Shown here one piece after another: positions 52,188 to 60,900 of a DNA stretch of 64,000 nt. Under the pieces are notes generated by a model. The model saw only the letters and a program-made list of their open reading frames with translations. It had not been told where the DNA came from and searched no databases. Source of the stretch: Microbacterium thalassium (GTDB lineage: Bacteria; Actinomycetota; Actinomycetes; Actinomycetales; Microbacteriaceae); contig NZ_JACHML010000001.1 of the NCBI RefSeq assembly GCF_014208045.1, positions 3,632,013-3,696,012 of the forward strand, read 5' to 3'. A program made the position numbers and the translations under genes. Numbering within the stretch: position 1 is the first letter of the stretch; every line of letters begins with the position of its first letter.

Positions 52188-52541
52188 ATGAGCCGCTTCC
52201 CCCGTTCCGTGTTCGGCCACGGCGCGGAGCCGGACATCCGGTTCACCCTCGCCAACGAGCGCACCTTCCTCGCCTGGATCCGCACCGCTCTGGCGCTGCT
52301 CGCCGGCGGTGTCGCCCTCGAGGTCCTCGGGCTCGAGCTGCAGCCCGAGCTGCGCCTGACGGCATCCCTCACGCTGGTGATCTCGGGGGTGCTCACCCCG
52401 GGTCTCGCGTGGGTCAACTGGATGCGCACCGAGAAGGCCCTGCGCCTGGAGCAGCCGCTGCCCGGCTCCCTGCTCGGGCCGGTCCTCACCGTCACCGTCA
52501 CCGTCTCGGCCGTCCTCGTGCTGCTGGCCGTCGTGGTCTGA
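52188..52541 (+). CDS. DUF202 (YidH-like) membrane protein A
   Basis: A 117-aa, three-helix protein. The DUF202 hallmark is FTLANERTFLAWIRTALALLAGGVAL. It overlaps the next DUF202 gene at TGATG (1 base), so they are translated together. Function unknown. Confidence 0.88.
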   Translation: MSRFPRSVFGHGAEPDIRFTLANERTFLAWIRTALALLAGGVALEVLGLELQPELRLTASLTLVISGVLTPGLAWVNWMRTEKALRLEQPLPGSLLGPVLTVTVTVSAVLVLLAVVV

Positions 52542-52882
52542 TGGCGCTGTTCGATCCGGGGCTCCAGCCCGAGCGCACCGAGCTGGCGTGGCGCCGCACG
52601 ACGCTCGCGGTCGCCGTCGGGTCGCTCGTCGCCCTGCGTCTGCTGCCGGATGTCTTCGGGCACGTGCTGTGGGTGCTCCCCGGCGCGCTCGGGCTGGTGG
52701 CGTCCGGCCTGATCTGGCTCGCCGCCCGGCGGCGCTACAGCGCCGTGACGGCGTCGGCGATCGAGCACGGCGATCGAGCCCCGCACCCGGACGGCCGCCT
52801 GCCGCTCGCGCTGGCGGGGTTCGCCACGGCGGTCGGCCTCCTCGGTCTCGCGATCGTGGCGGTCATCGCCGCCGCGCGCTGA
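52541..52882 (+). CDS. DUF202 membrane protein B
   Basis: A 113-aa, three-helix protein. DUF202 block ERTELAWRRTTLAVAVGSLVALRLLP. It is paired with protein A as usual for this family, suggesting a heteromeric complex. Confidence 0.87.
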   Translation: MALFDPGLQPERTELAWRRTTLAVAVGSLVALRLLPDVFGHVLWVLPGALGLVASGLIWLAARRRYSAVTASAIEHGDRAPHPDGRLPLALAGFATAVGLLGLAIVAVIAAAR

Positions 52883-52932
52883 GGCGGCGGCGCGGCGCGC
52901 CGGGAGCGCCCCGGGCGGGTAGCCTTTCCCGA

Positions 52933-53451
52933 GTGACTGACGACCGGCCGTACATCGTGGCAACCGACGGAGCATGCAAGGGCAATCCGGGACCGGCCGG
53001 CTGGGCCTGGGTCGGCGAGGACGGCCACTGGGCGGCGGGGTCGATCCCGAAGGGCACGAACAACATCGGCGAGCTCCTGGGCCTGCTCCGCGCGATCGAC
53101 GACCACCGGGACGTGCGCAACCTCGTCGTGCAGGCCGACTCGAAGTACGCGATCGACACCTACTCGTCGTGGATGGACGGCCACCGGCGGCGCGGCTGGA
53201 AGACCTCGAGCGGGTCGCCCACGAAGAATCGCGAGCTGCTCGAGCAGCTCATCGCCGCGCGCGACGCGCGGCGGGCGGCGGGGATGCCGGACGTCGTGCT
53301 GGAGCACGTGCGCGGCCACTCCGGCCACGTGCTCAACGAGTGGGCGGACGAGCGCGCCGTGCGCGCGTCGACCCACGCCGCCAAGGGCGTCGAGAGCGCG
53401 TGGTCGTCACTGTCGGGCCAGGACCGGCTCGACGTGTCGTCCGCGCCCTGA
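52933..53451 (+). CDS. rnhA: Ribonuclease HI
   Basis: A 172-aa enzyme cleaving RNA in RNA-DNA hybrids. Catalytic set: Asp12 (ATDGACKGNPGP), Glu47 (NNIGELLGLL), Asp69 (QADSKYAID), His129 and Asp139 (RGHSGHVLNEWADERA). GTG start at 52933. The C-terminal 25 residues are a non-conserved tail. Confidence 0.93.
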   Translation: MTDDRPYIVATDGACKGNPGPAGWAWVGEDGHWAAGSIPKGTNNIGELLGLLRAIDDHRDVRNLVVQADSKYAIDTYSSWMDGHRRRGWKTSSGSPTKNRELLEQLIAARDARRAAGMPDVVLEHVRGHSGHVLNEWADERAVRASTHAAKGVESAWSSLSGQDRLDVSSAP

Positions 53452-53481
53452 GCCGTCCGTATGCCGGGCGCGGCATCCGGT

Positions 53482-54495
53482 CTACGTCTTGAGCGAGAGC
53501 AGTCGCTCGGTGTCGCCGAACACCTCGAGCCCGGCGACCTCGGCCACCCCCTCGAGCAGGGTCCGGCCGTCCGGGTCGCGGTGCCGGAACACGACGGTGG
53601 TGTCGAGGGTCTCCTCCACGCGCTGATGCATCGCGGTGCGCAGCGGGGCGTGCAGCAGTCCTCCCCGCGTGCGCTCGGCGTCGAGGTCGAGGGTGCCGTC
53701 GGGCCCCTCGACGGTCCAGCGCACGTGCGTGTCGGTGATCTGCAGTCGCCGCTCGCGCGAGCGGTTGTACGTCGTCCACTTGTGGAGCCGTCCGCTGTGG
53801 CGGAAGCCGATGATCGAGCCGCGGAACGACGACCCGAGCCACGGGATGATGGCCACGGACGCGATGAGCGACGCGTCGGTGCCGTCGCCGACCGCCGCGT
53901 CGATGTGGTTGCTCGCGAGCCACACATACCCGGATGGGAATGCCTCGCCCCAGTCCTTCTCGATGTAGCCGCGACCGTCGTCGAACGAGGTCGGCGTTCC
54001 TTCGATCTCGACCGCGCCGCTCAGCCCGTGGCCGAACGACACGATGCCGTGGAAGCACTCCATGAACGGCACCAGTCCGTACCAGCCCATGATGCCGGGC
54101 TCGCGCAGCGTCACGGGCCACGGCTCGAACGGCGTCGTGACCTCGACCCGCCCTCGCAGCTGCGGGACGTCGAGCGTGAAGCCGGACGCGTCGAAGGTGT
54201 TCGGCCCGATTGAGACCTCGAACCGGTCGTCGCGGGCACGGAAGTCGTCAGCGGGGAACCGGTGGTACCAGGATCGCCCCGTCAGGCCGTCGAGCACCTG
54301 CACGAACGCCTCGTCGTCGAGCGTGCCGGCCGCGTCCAGGCCCTTGAAGATCCCCGGGATCACGGCCCAGCGCTGGGAGCGGTCGGCGCTGATGAGCTTG
54401 ACGTACCAGCCCTCGAAGAATCCCTTGCGGATGCCGTGCCCGTGGAAGGCCTCCGGGTGCCGGACGCCGCGCAGCCATGCCGCCGGGGATCGCAT
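53482..54495 (-). CDS. Tocopherol cyclase-like protein
   Basis: A 337-aa protein of the PF14249 family. N-terminal GHGIRKGFFEGWYVKLISAD, central GYIEKDWGEAFPSGYVWLASNH, and FRGSIIGFRHSGRLHKWTTYN are the family blocks. Non-photosynthetic members are of unknown role, possibly binding lipophilic ligands. ATG at 54495 or GTG at 54504. Confidence 0.85.
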   Translation of the reverse strand: MRSPAAWLRGVRHPEAFHGHGIRKGFFEGWYVKLISADRSQRWAVIPGIFKGLDAAGTLDDEAFVQVLDGLTGRSWYHRFPADDFRARDDRFEVSIGPNTFDASGFTLDVPQLRGRVEVTTPFEPWPVTLREPGIMGWYGLVPFMECFHGIVSFGHGLSGAVEIEGTPTSFDDGRGYIEKDWGEAFPSGYVWLASNHIDAAVGDGTDASLIASVAIIPWLGSSFRGSIIGFRHSGRLHKWTTYNRSRERRLQITDTHVRWTVEGPDGTLDLDAERTRGGLLHAPLRTAMHQRVEETLDTTVVFRHRDPDGRTLLEGVAEVAGLEVFGDTERLLSLKT

Positions 54496-54554
54496 GGTGC
54501 CCACTGTAGGGGGTTCGCGGCGGCGCGGTGCCGCGTGGTCCGCACCGCCGCGAG

Positions 54555-54591
54555 CCGGCCGGGTGCCGCGGCTGTCGCGGCTCCCGGCCGG
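54555..54591 (-). terminator. Nested hairpin terminator
   Basis: CCGGCCGGG (54555-54563) with CCCGGCCGG (54583-54591), nested GCCGCG/CGCGGC inside, directly after the stop at 54596. Confidence 0.72.
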
Positions 54592-54595
54592 TGAC

Positions 54596-55978
54596 TCACA
54601 TCATGTTGCGGTCGGCGAGGAACTCCTGCGGGGGAACGCTCACGAACGCCGAACCGCTCTCATCGAGCGACGCGGCGAGCTTGTTGAGCTTCGGCACCGA
54701 GCTGCTCGCGCCGCTCCAGTGGCCGGTGACCACACGCTCTTCGAGCACGACGATGCCCGCGGCGATCTCGGCGGGCGTGAAGGCGCAGTGGCCGTCGCGC
54801 TCGACGAACATCTGGCGCAGCAGAGCCGCGTCTCCCTGACCGCGCACGTCTTCGGCGTACTCCTCCTCGACCTGGACGGGCGCGAGGATGTCGATCGTGG
54901 TGTGCAGGCTCAGCACGGGCATCTGAAGGTCGCCGGTCAGCCCGGAGTGACCGAACAGCGTCTCGACCGATCCCGGGTCCGCCTCGATGTCGGCCGTCTC
55001 GGTGAGCAGCTCGAGGTCGGCCTTCAGGTCGAGGCCCGCCTGCTTGTAGAGCTTCTCGACGAGCTTGCGGTCTTCGGAGGACTGGAACAGCTTGGCGTAG
55101 TCCACGCCGGTATTCCAGGTGCCGTTGCCGCCCGCGGCGGTCTCGATGTCGTACCGCCCGGCGGTGACGAAACCGATCGTCGTCTGGAGGAGCCCGTACA
55201 TCGACTCCTGCCACTCCTGCAGGCTCCCGGAGTCGTCGCCCGGCAGGTGGAACAGGGCCGCGGCGAGCGCGTTGCGCGCCTGTCCCTCGGGGGTCGCCTG
55301 TGCCGCGCCCACCGCACCGAGCAGAGCGCCGGTCGCTGCGAACGCCGAGCCGAGGCCGGTCACGCCGTATCCCTCGATCTGGATGTCGTGCTCCGGGTCG
55401 AGCAGCTGGTTGATGGCGTGCGCCGCGTCGAGCTGGTAGTTGTTCAGGTCGACGCCGCCCTCCATGAGTCCGCACGTCGGGAGCGCGCCCTCGATGACGT
55501 CTCCGGCGGTCTCGGCGATCCGCCCGGTCACGAGCCCGCCCATCGAGGTGCCGTAGGCGAGGATGTGCTCCGGCTCGACGCCGCTGACATCGAGTGCCGC
55601 GTCGAGCGAGCCGAGCTGGTCGTCGACCGCCGTCGGCAGAGCCCAGCCTCGCCCTGCGTAGCCCGAACCGACGAGCGCGTAGCCCATGTCGAGGAGCAGA
55701 TCCCCGGTGCCGTCGTTCGGCGCGATCTGCGCGGGGTTGGCACTGCCCGCGAACGACGGCCGGTAGCCGTGGCTGTACAGCAGCACCGTTCCGTTCCAGT
55801 CGTCCGGGACGACGAAGCTCCACTCGGCGCCGCTGGCCAGGGTTCCGGTGTACTCGGTCTCTGCGGCTGCCGCCGGCGACGCGGGAAGCGCCACCGCCAG
55901 AAGCGCTCCCGCCGCGATGGCGGCCCCTGCGGCCTTCAGTCGTGTGCGCCCTCGTGCGGGCGCGGTGGTGTCGGGCAT
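54596..55978 (-). CDS. Secreted alpha/beta-hydrolase
   Basis: Exported protein of 460 aa. The signal peptide ends near LPASPAAAAE. It carries the nucleophile elbow AYGTSMGGLVTG, GYALVGSGYAGRGW, and a late His in ERDGHCAFTPAEI. It resembles secreted prolyl-oligopeptidase-like or polyester-type hydrolases, but the substrate is unknown. ATG at 55978 with AAGGAG. It is controlled by an apparent MarR operator within its promoter. Confidence 0.85.
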   Translation of the reverse strand: MPDTTAPARGRTRLKAAGAAIAAGALLAVALPASPAAAAETEYTGTLASGAEWSFVVPDDWNGTVLLYSHGYRPSFAGSANPAQIAPNDGTGDLLLDMGYALVGSGYAGRGWALPTAVDDQLGSLDAALDVSGVEPEHILAYGTSMGGLVTGRIAETAGDVIEGALPTCGLMEGGVDLNNYQLDAAHAINQLLDPEHDIQIEGYGVTGLGSAFAATGALLGAVGAAQATPEGQARNALAAALFHLPGDDSGSLQEWQESMYGLLQTTIGFVTAGRYDIETAAGGNGTWNTGVDYAKLFQSSEDRKLVEKLYKQAGLDLKADLELLTETADIEADPGSVETLFGHSGLTGDLQMPVLSLHTTIDILAPVQVEEEYAEDVRGQGDAALLRQMFVERDGHCAFTPAEIAAGIVVLEERVVTGHWSGASSSVPKLNKLAASLDESGSAFVSVPPQEFLADRNMM

Positions 55979-56016
55979 GCGAACTCCTTCGTTCGAACGG
56001 ACCATCTGGTTAATTA

Positions 56017-56044
56017 ATTATCAACTAACTTGATGATTGATCAA
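56017..56044 (-). promoter_or_regulatory. Promoter with palindromic operator in the spacer
   Basis: On the minus strand: TTGATC (56044-56039), 16-base spacer, GATAAT (56022-56017). The spacer and flanks contain ATCAA-GTTAG-TTGAT (56034-56020), a perfect palindrome. The -35 overlaps the stop codon of the upstream marR gene. The region is strikingly AT-rich. Confidence 0.68.
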
Positions 56045-56502
56045 GAGTCCGTGCCCAATTCGCTGAGCGCTCGCCGTCCTTCCGTCAGCCATACCGCCAG
56101 CCCCGCCCGCTCGTCCGGAGACAGCTGCCCGAACGCCGCCTCCTCGATGCGCGAGACGTCCGCGCGGCATTCGCCCAGGAACGCATGCGCCCGCTCGGTG
56201 ACCGAGATGACCAGCCGCCGCCGATTGGCCGGGTCGCGGTGACGCTCGATGAAGCCCGCCTCCTCGAGAGCGCGTACGACTCCCTCCATCGCCTGAGGCG
56301 TGACGAAGGAGAGGCGCGCGAGCTGCGCCGCGCTGAGCTCCGGATGCTGCTCCAGCACCGTGAGCGCGGTGTATTGCGGCACCGTGATGCTGTGCTGCCT
56401 CAGCACACCGTCCAGCCGCGCGCGGATCCCCATCTCGAGCTGCTTGACGAGGTAGATCAGGCGCGGGCCGTCGGCATCCGCGCGATCGGATTCATCCCCC
56501 AT
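56041..56502 (-). CDS. MarR-family regulator upstream of secreted hydrolase
   Basis: A 153-aa winged-helix regulator. HTH: LSAAQLARLSFVTPQAMEGVVRALEEAGF; wing: RHRDPANRRRLVISVTERG-like. It precedes the secreted hydrolase on the same strand by 62 bases containing a palindromic promoter, so it probably represses that gene. Confidence 0.9.
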   Translation of the reverse strand: MGDESDRADADGPRLIYLVKQLEMGIRARLDGVLRQHSITVPQYTALTVLEQHPELSAAQLARLSFVTPQAMEGVVRALEEAGFIERHRDPANRRRLVISVTERAHAFLGECRADVSRIEEAAFGQLSPDERAGLAVWLTEGRRALSELGTDS

Positions 56503-56554
56503 GGCGACACCCTATGGCGCGGGTGGCGCCGGGCGCACACCGGCAGCCGGGGGG

Positions 56555-58342
56555 TCAGCCGTGGTGCTGCGTCGCGTGCTCGTGGGACGAGTGGTTCTGG
56601 CCGGCGTGGTCGTGATCGCATTCGCACCCGTCGTGCGCCAGGGCCAGGTGGTGATGATCCGTCGCGGGCGTATCGGCGTGCGTCGTGTCGAGACGGCAGA
56701 AGCACGACGCTTCGATGGGCACGTCCGCGAGAGCCTTCGCCATGGTCAGCTGCCCGCCGATGATCCGGGCCTCGCCATGACGCCCCAGCCGGCGCAGGCA
56801 CTCGTGGTACCCGTGCAGGCTCCACACGTTGGCGGGATGCTGGCGGGCTCGGGGGATGGTCCCGTCGACGCCGAGATCCGCCTCGTACACGCTGCACGCC
56901 TCTTCGACGCGTCCCTGCTCCAGCAGCAGAGCACCGTACGCGTGGCGTGTCGGCTGCATCCAGCCCCACGGCTCGTCGTACAGCAGAGTGTCGTCGAGGT
57001 CGATCGACCGGCGCAGATGCTCGAACGCCTCCTCCACGTCGCCGCGGCGATACGCCAGTTCGCCGGCGAGCATGGCGCCTGCGACCTTCAGCACATCGCT
57101 GCACGAGTTGTTGAAGAGCATGTGCTCCTCGGGCACGTCCGCCGACGCCGCCTCGAACAGGCGCTGCTCCGCTTCGGCGCGCGCGATATCGCCCGTCGCC
57201 GCCGCCGCGACCCCGCGGCCGTAGTAGGTGAGGGCGGTGGTCATGCTGTACAGCGCAGTGTCCGTCGGCACCGCCAGTGCCAGCAGCTCGTCCCACAGGC
57301 CGAAGCGCACCAGCACGTGCACGCGCATCCCCACGAATGCCTCGAGCCACTCCGCCATGGGCGGCGACGGCACGCGCAGCAGGTCCTCGGGGATCGACTC
57401 CTCGAGCCGCGCGACCGTCTCGAGCGCGATGCGCGACTGCCCGAGGAAGAGGGCCCCGTAGACCGCGAAGTGGTAGTTGTGCGCGCGATAGAGCGTGTAG
57501 AACTCCATCATCCCGCGCTCGGCGACGTACTTCTCGTCGGCGCGGATCGCATCCAGGTTTCCGGCCACCACGCGCCGGTAGTCGCCGCACAGCACGTCCA
57601 GGTGCGTCGGCATGTGCTCGAGGTGACCCGAGTCGGGTACGAGTCCGCGCAGGCGGTCGGCGATCGGCACGGCCTGCTCGGGCGTGGTCGACATCTCCAT
57701 CAGGTGGATGTAGAGGTGCAGCACGCCGGGATGGTCCTCGCCCCCGAGGTCCGCGAGTGCGTGGTCGAGGACGGCGCGCGCCTCGATCGCGCGCGAGCCG
57801 GGCGCCGGATCTCCGGTGACGATGTCCCACAGCTGCCACGGAGTGAGATTCATGAGCGCATCCGCATAGAGCGTCGCCACATCGACGTCGTCCGGGTGTG
57901 CGTGGTAGACCGCGCTCATCGCGTCGGCGTACAGAGGGTCCCAGATCGAGCAGTCCTCGGCCGGCACACCGTCGGGATAACGGGCACGGAGCGCGGCGGC
58001 GAGGGCCTGCTCGACCGGCGTCGCGTTCGCGGCGAGCTCGACGGCGCGTTCCACGGCGTCGTGGGTCCGCCGCACGCTCGACCGCAGGTCGTCCTCGTCG
58101 AACGCCTCCCACGGCTTGTTGTAGTTCGGCCCGAGCGCATAGGCGATCCCCCACCACGCCATGGCGCATTCGGGATCGAGTTCGGCGCACCTCTCGAAGC
58201 AGCGCACGGCCTCCTCGTGGTTGAACCCGTAGGTCCAGTTCAGGCCGCGGTCGAACCACACCTGGGCCTCGGGCGACGCGGTCGTCACCGCCCGTGAATA
58301 TCTCCCCAGGTCGAAGGGGTAATCCTCATCCGGCGTCGTCAC
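56555..58342 (-). CDS. TPR protein with His/Cys-rich tail
   Basis: A protein of about 595 aa, mostly tetratricopeptide-like helical pairs (for example WFDRGLNWTYGFNHEEAVRC at the start). The first part matches actinobacterial TPR proteins of unknown function. The last 50 residues are unrelated: about 13 His and 4 Cys, including CFCR, TDHHH, CECDHDH and HATQHHG, a probable metal-binding tail. GTG at 58342. It is divergent from the response regulator. Confidence 0.8.
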   Translation of the reverse strand: MTTPDEDYPFDLGRYSRAVTTASPEAQVWFDRGLNWTYGFNHEEAVRCFERCAELDPECAMAWWGIAYALGPNYNKPWEAFDEDDLRSSVRRTHDAVERAVELAANATPVEQALAAALRARYPDGVPAEDCSIWDPLYADAMSAVYHAHPDDVDVATLYADALMNLTPWQLWDIVTGDPAPGSRAIEARAVLDHALADLGGEDHPGVLHLYIHLMEMSTTPEQAVPIADRLRGLVPDSGHLEHMPTHLDVLCGDYRRVVAGNLDAIRADEKYVAERGMMEFYTLYRAHNYHFAVYGALFLGQSRIALETVARLEESIPEDLLRVPSPPMAEWLEAFVGMRVHVLVRFGLWDELLALAVPTDTALYSMTTALTYYGRGVAAAATGDIARAEAEQRLFEAASADVPEEHMLFNNSCSDVLKVAGAMLAGELAYRRGDVEEAFEHLRRSIDLDDTLLYDEPWGWMQPTRHAYGALLLEQGRVEEACSVYEADLGVDGTIPRARQHPANVWSLHGYHECLRRLGRHGEARIIGGQLTMAKALADVPIEASCFCRLDTTHADTPATDHHHLALAHDGCECDHDHAGQNHSSHEHATQHHG

Positions 58343-58413
58343 GCTCCCTGGCCTACCAGCCGCGCGCAGGCCGATCAAGGGTCCGCGTCCGCTCGAGCCG
58401 GATGCGGGGAAGA

Positions 58414-59106
58414 ATGGGAGACGTGACGCGTGACGCCGACGGCTCGAACCACCCCGCCCTCCTGTATGTCGAGGACGACGCCGAGATCGCCGAGATGACG
58501 ATCGAGGTGCTGTCGGACGTCTACCGGGTCGACCACGCCGTCGACGGGCGTGCCGCCCTCGACCTCGCGCTGCACAACCGCTACGACGCGATGGTCGTCG
58601 ACCGCCGGCTTCCCGGCATGGACGGTGCGGAGTTCATCGAGAAGGTCCGCACGGCGCGCATCACGACACCCGTGCTCATGCTCACCGCCCTCGGCTCCGT
58701 CGCAGATCGCGTGAGCGGGCTGGATGCCGGCGCGAACGACTACCTCGTCAAGCCGTTCGACTACGACGAGCTGCTGGCGCGGCTGCGTGCGCTGCGACGC
58801 GGGTTCGCGGCCACCGGGCGCCGCCGGGTCCTCGGCGCGTGGGTCTTCACGCCCGACTCGCTGGCGCTGTACAGCCCGTCCGAGGCGCGCGTGGCGCTGA
58901 CGGCGACCGAGGCGGCCCTGCTCGAACTCCTCTCGGCCAGTCCCGAGCACGTGTTCGGCCGCGACGAGATCCTGAGCGCGGTGTTCGCCGCGGGCGACGC
59001 ACCGGGATCGGTCGACACCTACGTCCACTACATCCGGCGCAAGTCCACACCCGAGATCATCGAGACGGTGCGCGGCCGCGGCTACCGCGTGGGAGCGCCG
59101 ACATGA
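58414..59106 (+). CDS. OmpR-type response regulator
   Basis: A 230-aa regulator. Receiver: LLYVEDD (Asp pocket), phospho-Asp in MVVDRRLPGMD (about D63), Thr in LMLTALG, Lys in YLVKPFDY (about K113). The DNA-binding winged helix is about 135-228 (LTATEAALLELLSASP, YVHYIRRKS, GRGYRVG). It overlaps the kinase gene by ATGA. The likely target is the convergent redox operon or a distant one. Confidence 0.94.
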   Translation: MGDVTRDADGSNHPALLYVEDDAEIAEMTIEVLSDVYRVDHAVDGRAALDLALHNRYDAMVVDRRLPGMDGAEFIEKVRTARITTPVLMLTALGSVADRVSGLDAGANDYLVKPFDYDELLARLRALRRGFAATGRRRVLGAWVFTPDSLALYSPSEARVALTATEAALLELLSASPEHVFGRDEILSAVFAAGDAPGSVDTYVHYIRRKSTPEIIETVRGRGYRVGAPT

Positions 59107-60125
59107 GCGACATCGACGACCGGCGCCGCGTGCGCGCGGCGGCGCTCCGGGTCGGCCTGTGGGTGGGCGCGGCATCCGCGCTCATCATCGCGGCGGGCGT
59201 CGGCATCCTCGTCGCGGTGATCCTGGTGCGCGCGCGACCCGAGCGCGAGTACGAGTACGAGTCGGATGACCACCACGGAGGCGGCGTCAGCGGCGGCGAG
59301 ATCGTCGTGGACGTCGATCGCATCCTGCCCTGGGTCATCGTCCTGGGCGTCCTCGGCGTCCTGCTGCTGACCGTTGTCGCGTGGCTCGCGGCGCGGCGGT
59401 CGGTGCATCCGCTCGCCGAGGCCCTGCGCAGCCAGCGGGCGTTCGTGTCGGACGCCAGCCACGAGCTGCGCACGCCGCTGACGGCTCTCAACAGCCGCAT
59501 CCAGATCGTGCAGCGACGCTACGAGCGGGGCGATCCGATCGACGACGCGCTCGGCGACCTGCGCCGCAACGCGAACGCGATGGACGACGTGCTCACCGAT
59601 CTGCTGCTGACGGCCGAATCGGATGCCGCCGGCGACGGGGCGACGGCGGATGCCGCGGCCTGCGCCCGCGATGCGGCGGAGTCGCTGGCGCCCGTCGCGG
59701 CCGAGCATGCGGTCTCGATCGTGGTCGACGCCCCGCACGCCGCGCGTGCCGCGATGGCCGCTGTCACCCTCACCCGGCTGTGCATCGCCCTCGTCGACAA
59801 CGCCGTGCAGCATTCGCCCGAGGGCGCGACGGTGCGCGTGCGCGTCGACGCGTCCGAGACGGATGTCGGCGTGCGGGTGATCGACCAGGGCCCCGGCATC
59901 GCGGATGCCGACCGTGAGCGGATCTTCGAGCGGTTCGCCCGGTCGGGCGAGACGGGGCGCCGTCGCGGGTTCGGGCTGGGACTGGCCCTGGTCCGCGACG
60001 TGGCTGCCCGGCACGGCGGGGCCGTGAGCGTCGAGGACACGTCTCCGTCGGGTTCGACGTTCCTGCTCGAGGTCCCTGCGGCGTCTGCTACGCGGGGACG
60101 CCGACGCTCGCGGGCTGGACGCTGA
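59103..60125 (+). CDS. Sensor histidine kinase
   Basis: A 340-aa kinase. First helix about 16-42, a short extracytoplasmic loop (about 43-72) rich in Glu/Tyr/Asp/His (REYEYESDDHHGGG), second helix about 75-96. HisKA motif SDASHELRTPLTAL (His about 120), N box LVDNAVQHSPEG, G boxes DQGPGIAD and RRRGFGLGLALVRD. The small His/Asp loop could bind a metal (inference). Its 3' end overlaps the convergent apbE gene by 38 bases. Confidence 0.92.
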   Translation: MSDIDDRRRVRAAALRVGLWVGAASALIIAAGVGILVAVILVRARPEREYEYESDDHHGGGVSGGEIVVDVDRILPWVIVLGVLGVLLLTVVAWLAARRSVHPLAEALRSQRAFVSDASHELRTPLTALNSRIQIVQRRYERGDPIDDALGDLRRNANAMDDVLTDLLLTAESDAAGDGATADAAACARDAAESLAPVAAEHAVSIVVDAPHAARAAMAAVTLTRLCIALVDNAVQHSPEGATVRVRVDASETDVGVRVIDQGPGIADADRERIFERFARSGETGRRRGFGLGLALVRDVAARHGGAVSVEDTSPSGSTFLLEVPAASATRGRRRSRAGR

Positions 60126-60900
60126 CCGGAGTCGCACCGGTCCACCGGCGCACGCGCCCGGCGCCGTCCAGGAGGATGCCCATGCGCGTGTCGGCGCCGG
60201 CGAGCCACGACAGGTCGTCGAACCCGGCGACCGCGGCCGCGGTCGCCCACACGTCGGCGGCGGCGAGGCCGTCGCCGACGACCGTCGCCGACACCACGTG
60301 GTCGACCGGTTCTCCTGTGCGCGGATCGATGATGTGCCGGCCGCGCTCGGCGGAGCCGCTCGTCGCGACGGCCCCGTTGCGCACGTCGACGGTGGCGACG
60401 ACCTCGCCCGGCCGGCCGGGATCGGCGATGCCGACATGCCACACCCAGTCGGAGTCGTCGGCGGTGAACAGCTGTATGTCCCCGCCGGCGTTGATCCCGG
60501 CGGCGATCACTCCCGGCTGGAGCACGAGCGGCGCGAGGTGCCGGACCGCGGCCCTCTCCACCGCCCATCCCTTGACGTAGCCGGTCGGGTCGAAGCCTCC
60601 GCGCCAGCGGGCGGAGAACCGTCCCTGCGTCGACTCCTCCCACTGCGAGCACGCCGCCGCCACCTCGGCGACGTCCGGCGCGGCCTGTTCGATCGTGAGC
60701 TCGCCGCGGCGGATCCGCGAGATGTCGGAGTCCTCGCGGTAGGGCGAGAACACGCGGTCGGCTTCCCGGAGCTCGGCGAAGCAGGCCTCCATCGCAGGCC
60801 GCGCGTCGACGTCGGCGCCGGGAGCGGTCAGCGCATGGATGCTGACGGCGGTGCCCATGATGTGGCGGACCTCGACCTGCCGCCCGGGTGCGGCGCCCAT
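60088..60900 (-). CDS. apbE: FAD:protein FMN transferase
   Basis: A 270-aa Mg-dependent flavinyl transferase attaching FMN to Thr/Ser of FMN-binding domains. Motifs: HIMGTAVSIHA, DPTGYVKGWAVERA, AGINAGGDI, AVATSGSAERGRHIIDPRTG. The ATG overlaps the stop of the FMN-binding gene, its predicted substrate. It could also begin at the GTG at 60903. No clear lipobox or signal peptide is visible, so the compartment is uncertain. Confidence 0.93.
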   Translation of the reverse strand: MGAAPGRQVEVRHIMGTAVSIHALTAPGADVDARPAMEACFAELREADRVFSPYREDSDISRIRRGELTIEQAAPDVAEVAAACSQWEESTQGRFSARWRGGFDPTGYVKGWAVERAAVRHLAPLVLQPGVIAAGINAGGDIQLFTADDSDWVWHVGIADPGRPGEVVATVDVRNGAVATSGSAERGRHIIDPRTGEPVDHVVSATVVGDGLAAADVWATAAAVAGFDDLSWLAGADTRMGILLDGAGRVRRWTGATPVSVQPASVGVPA

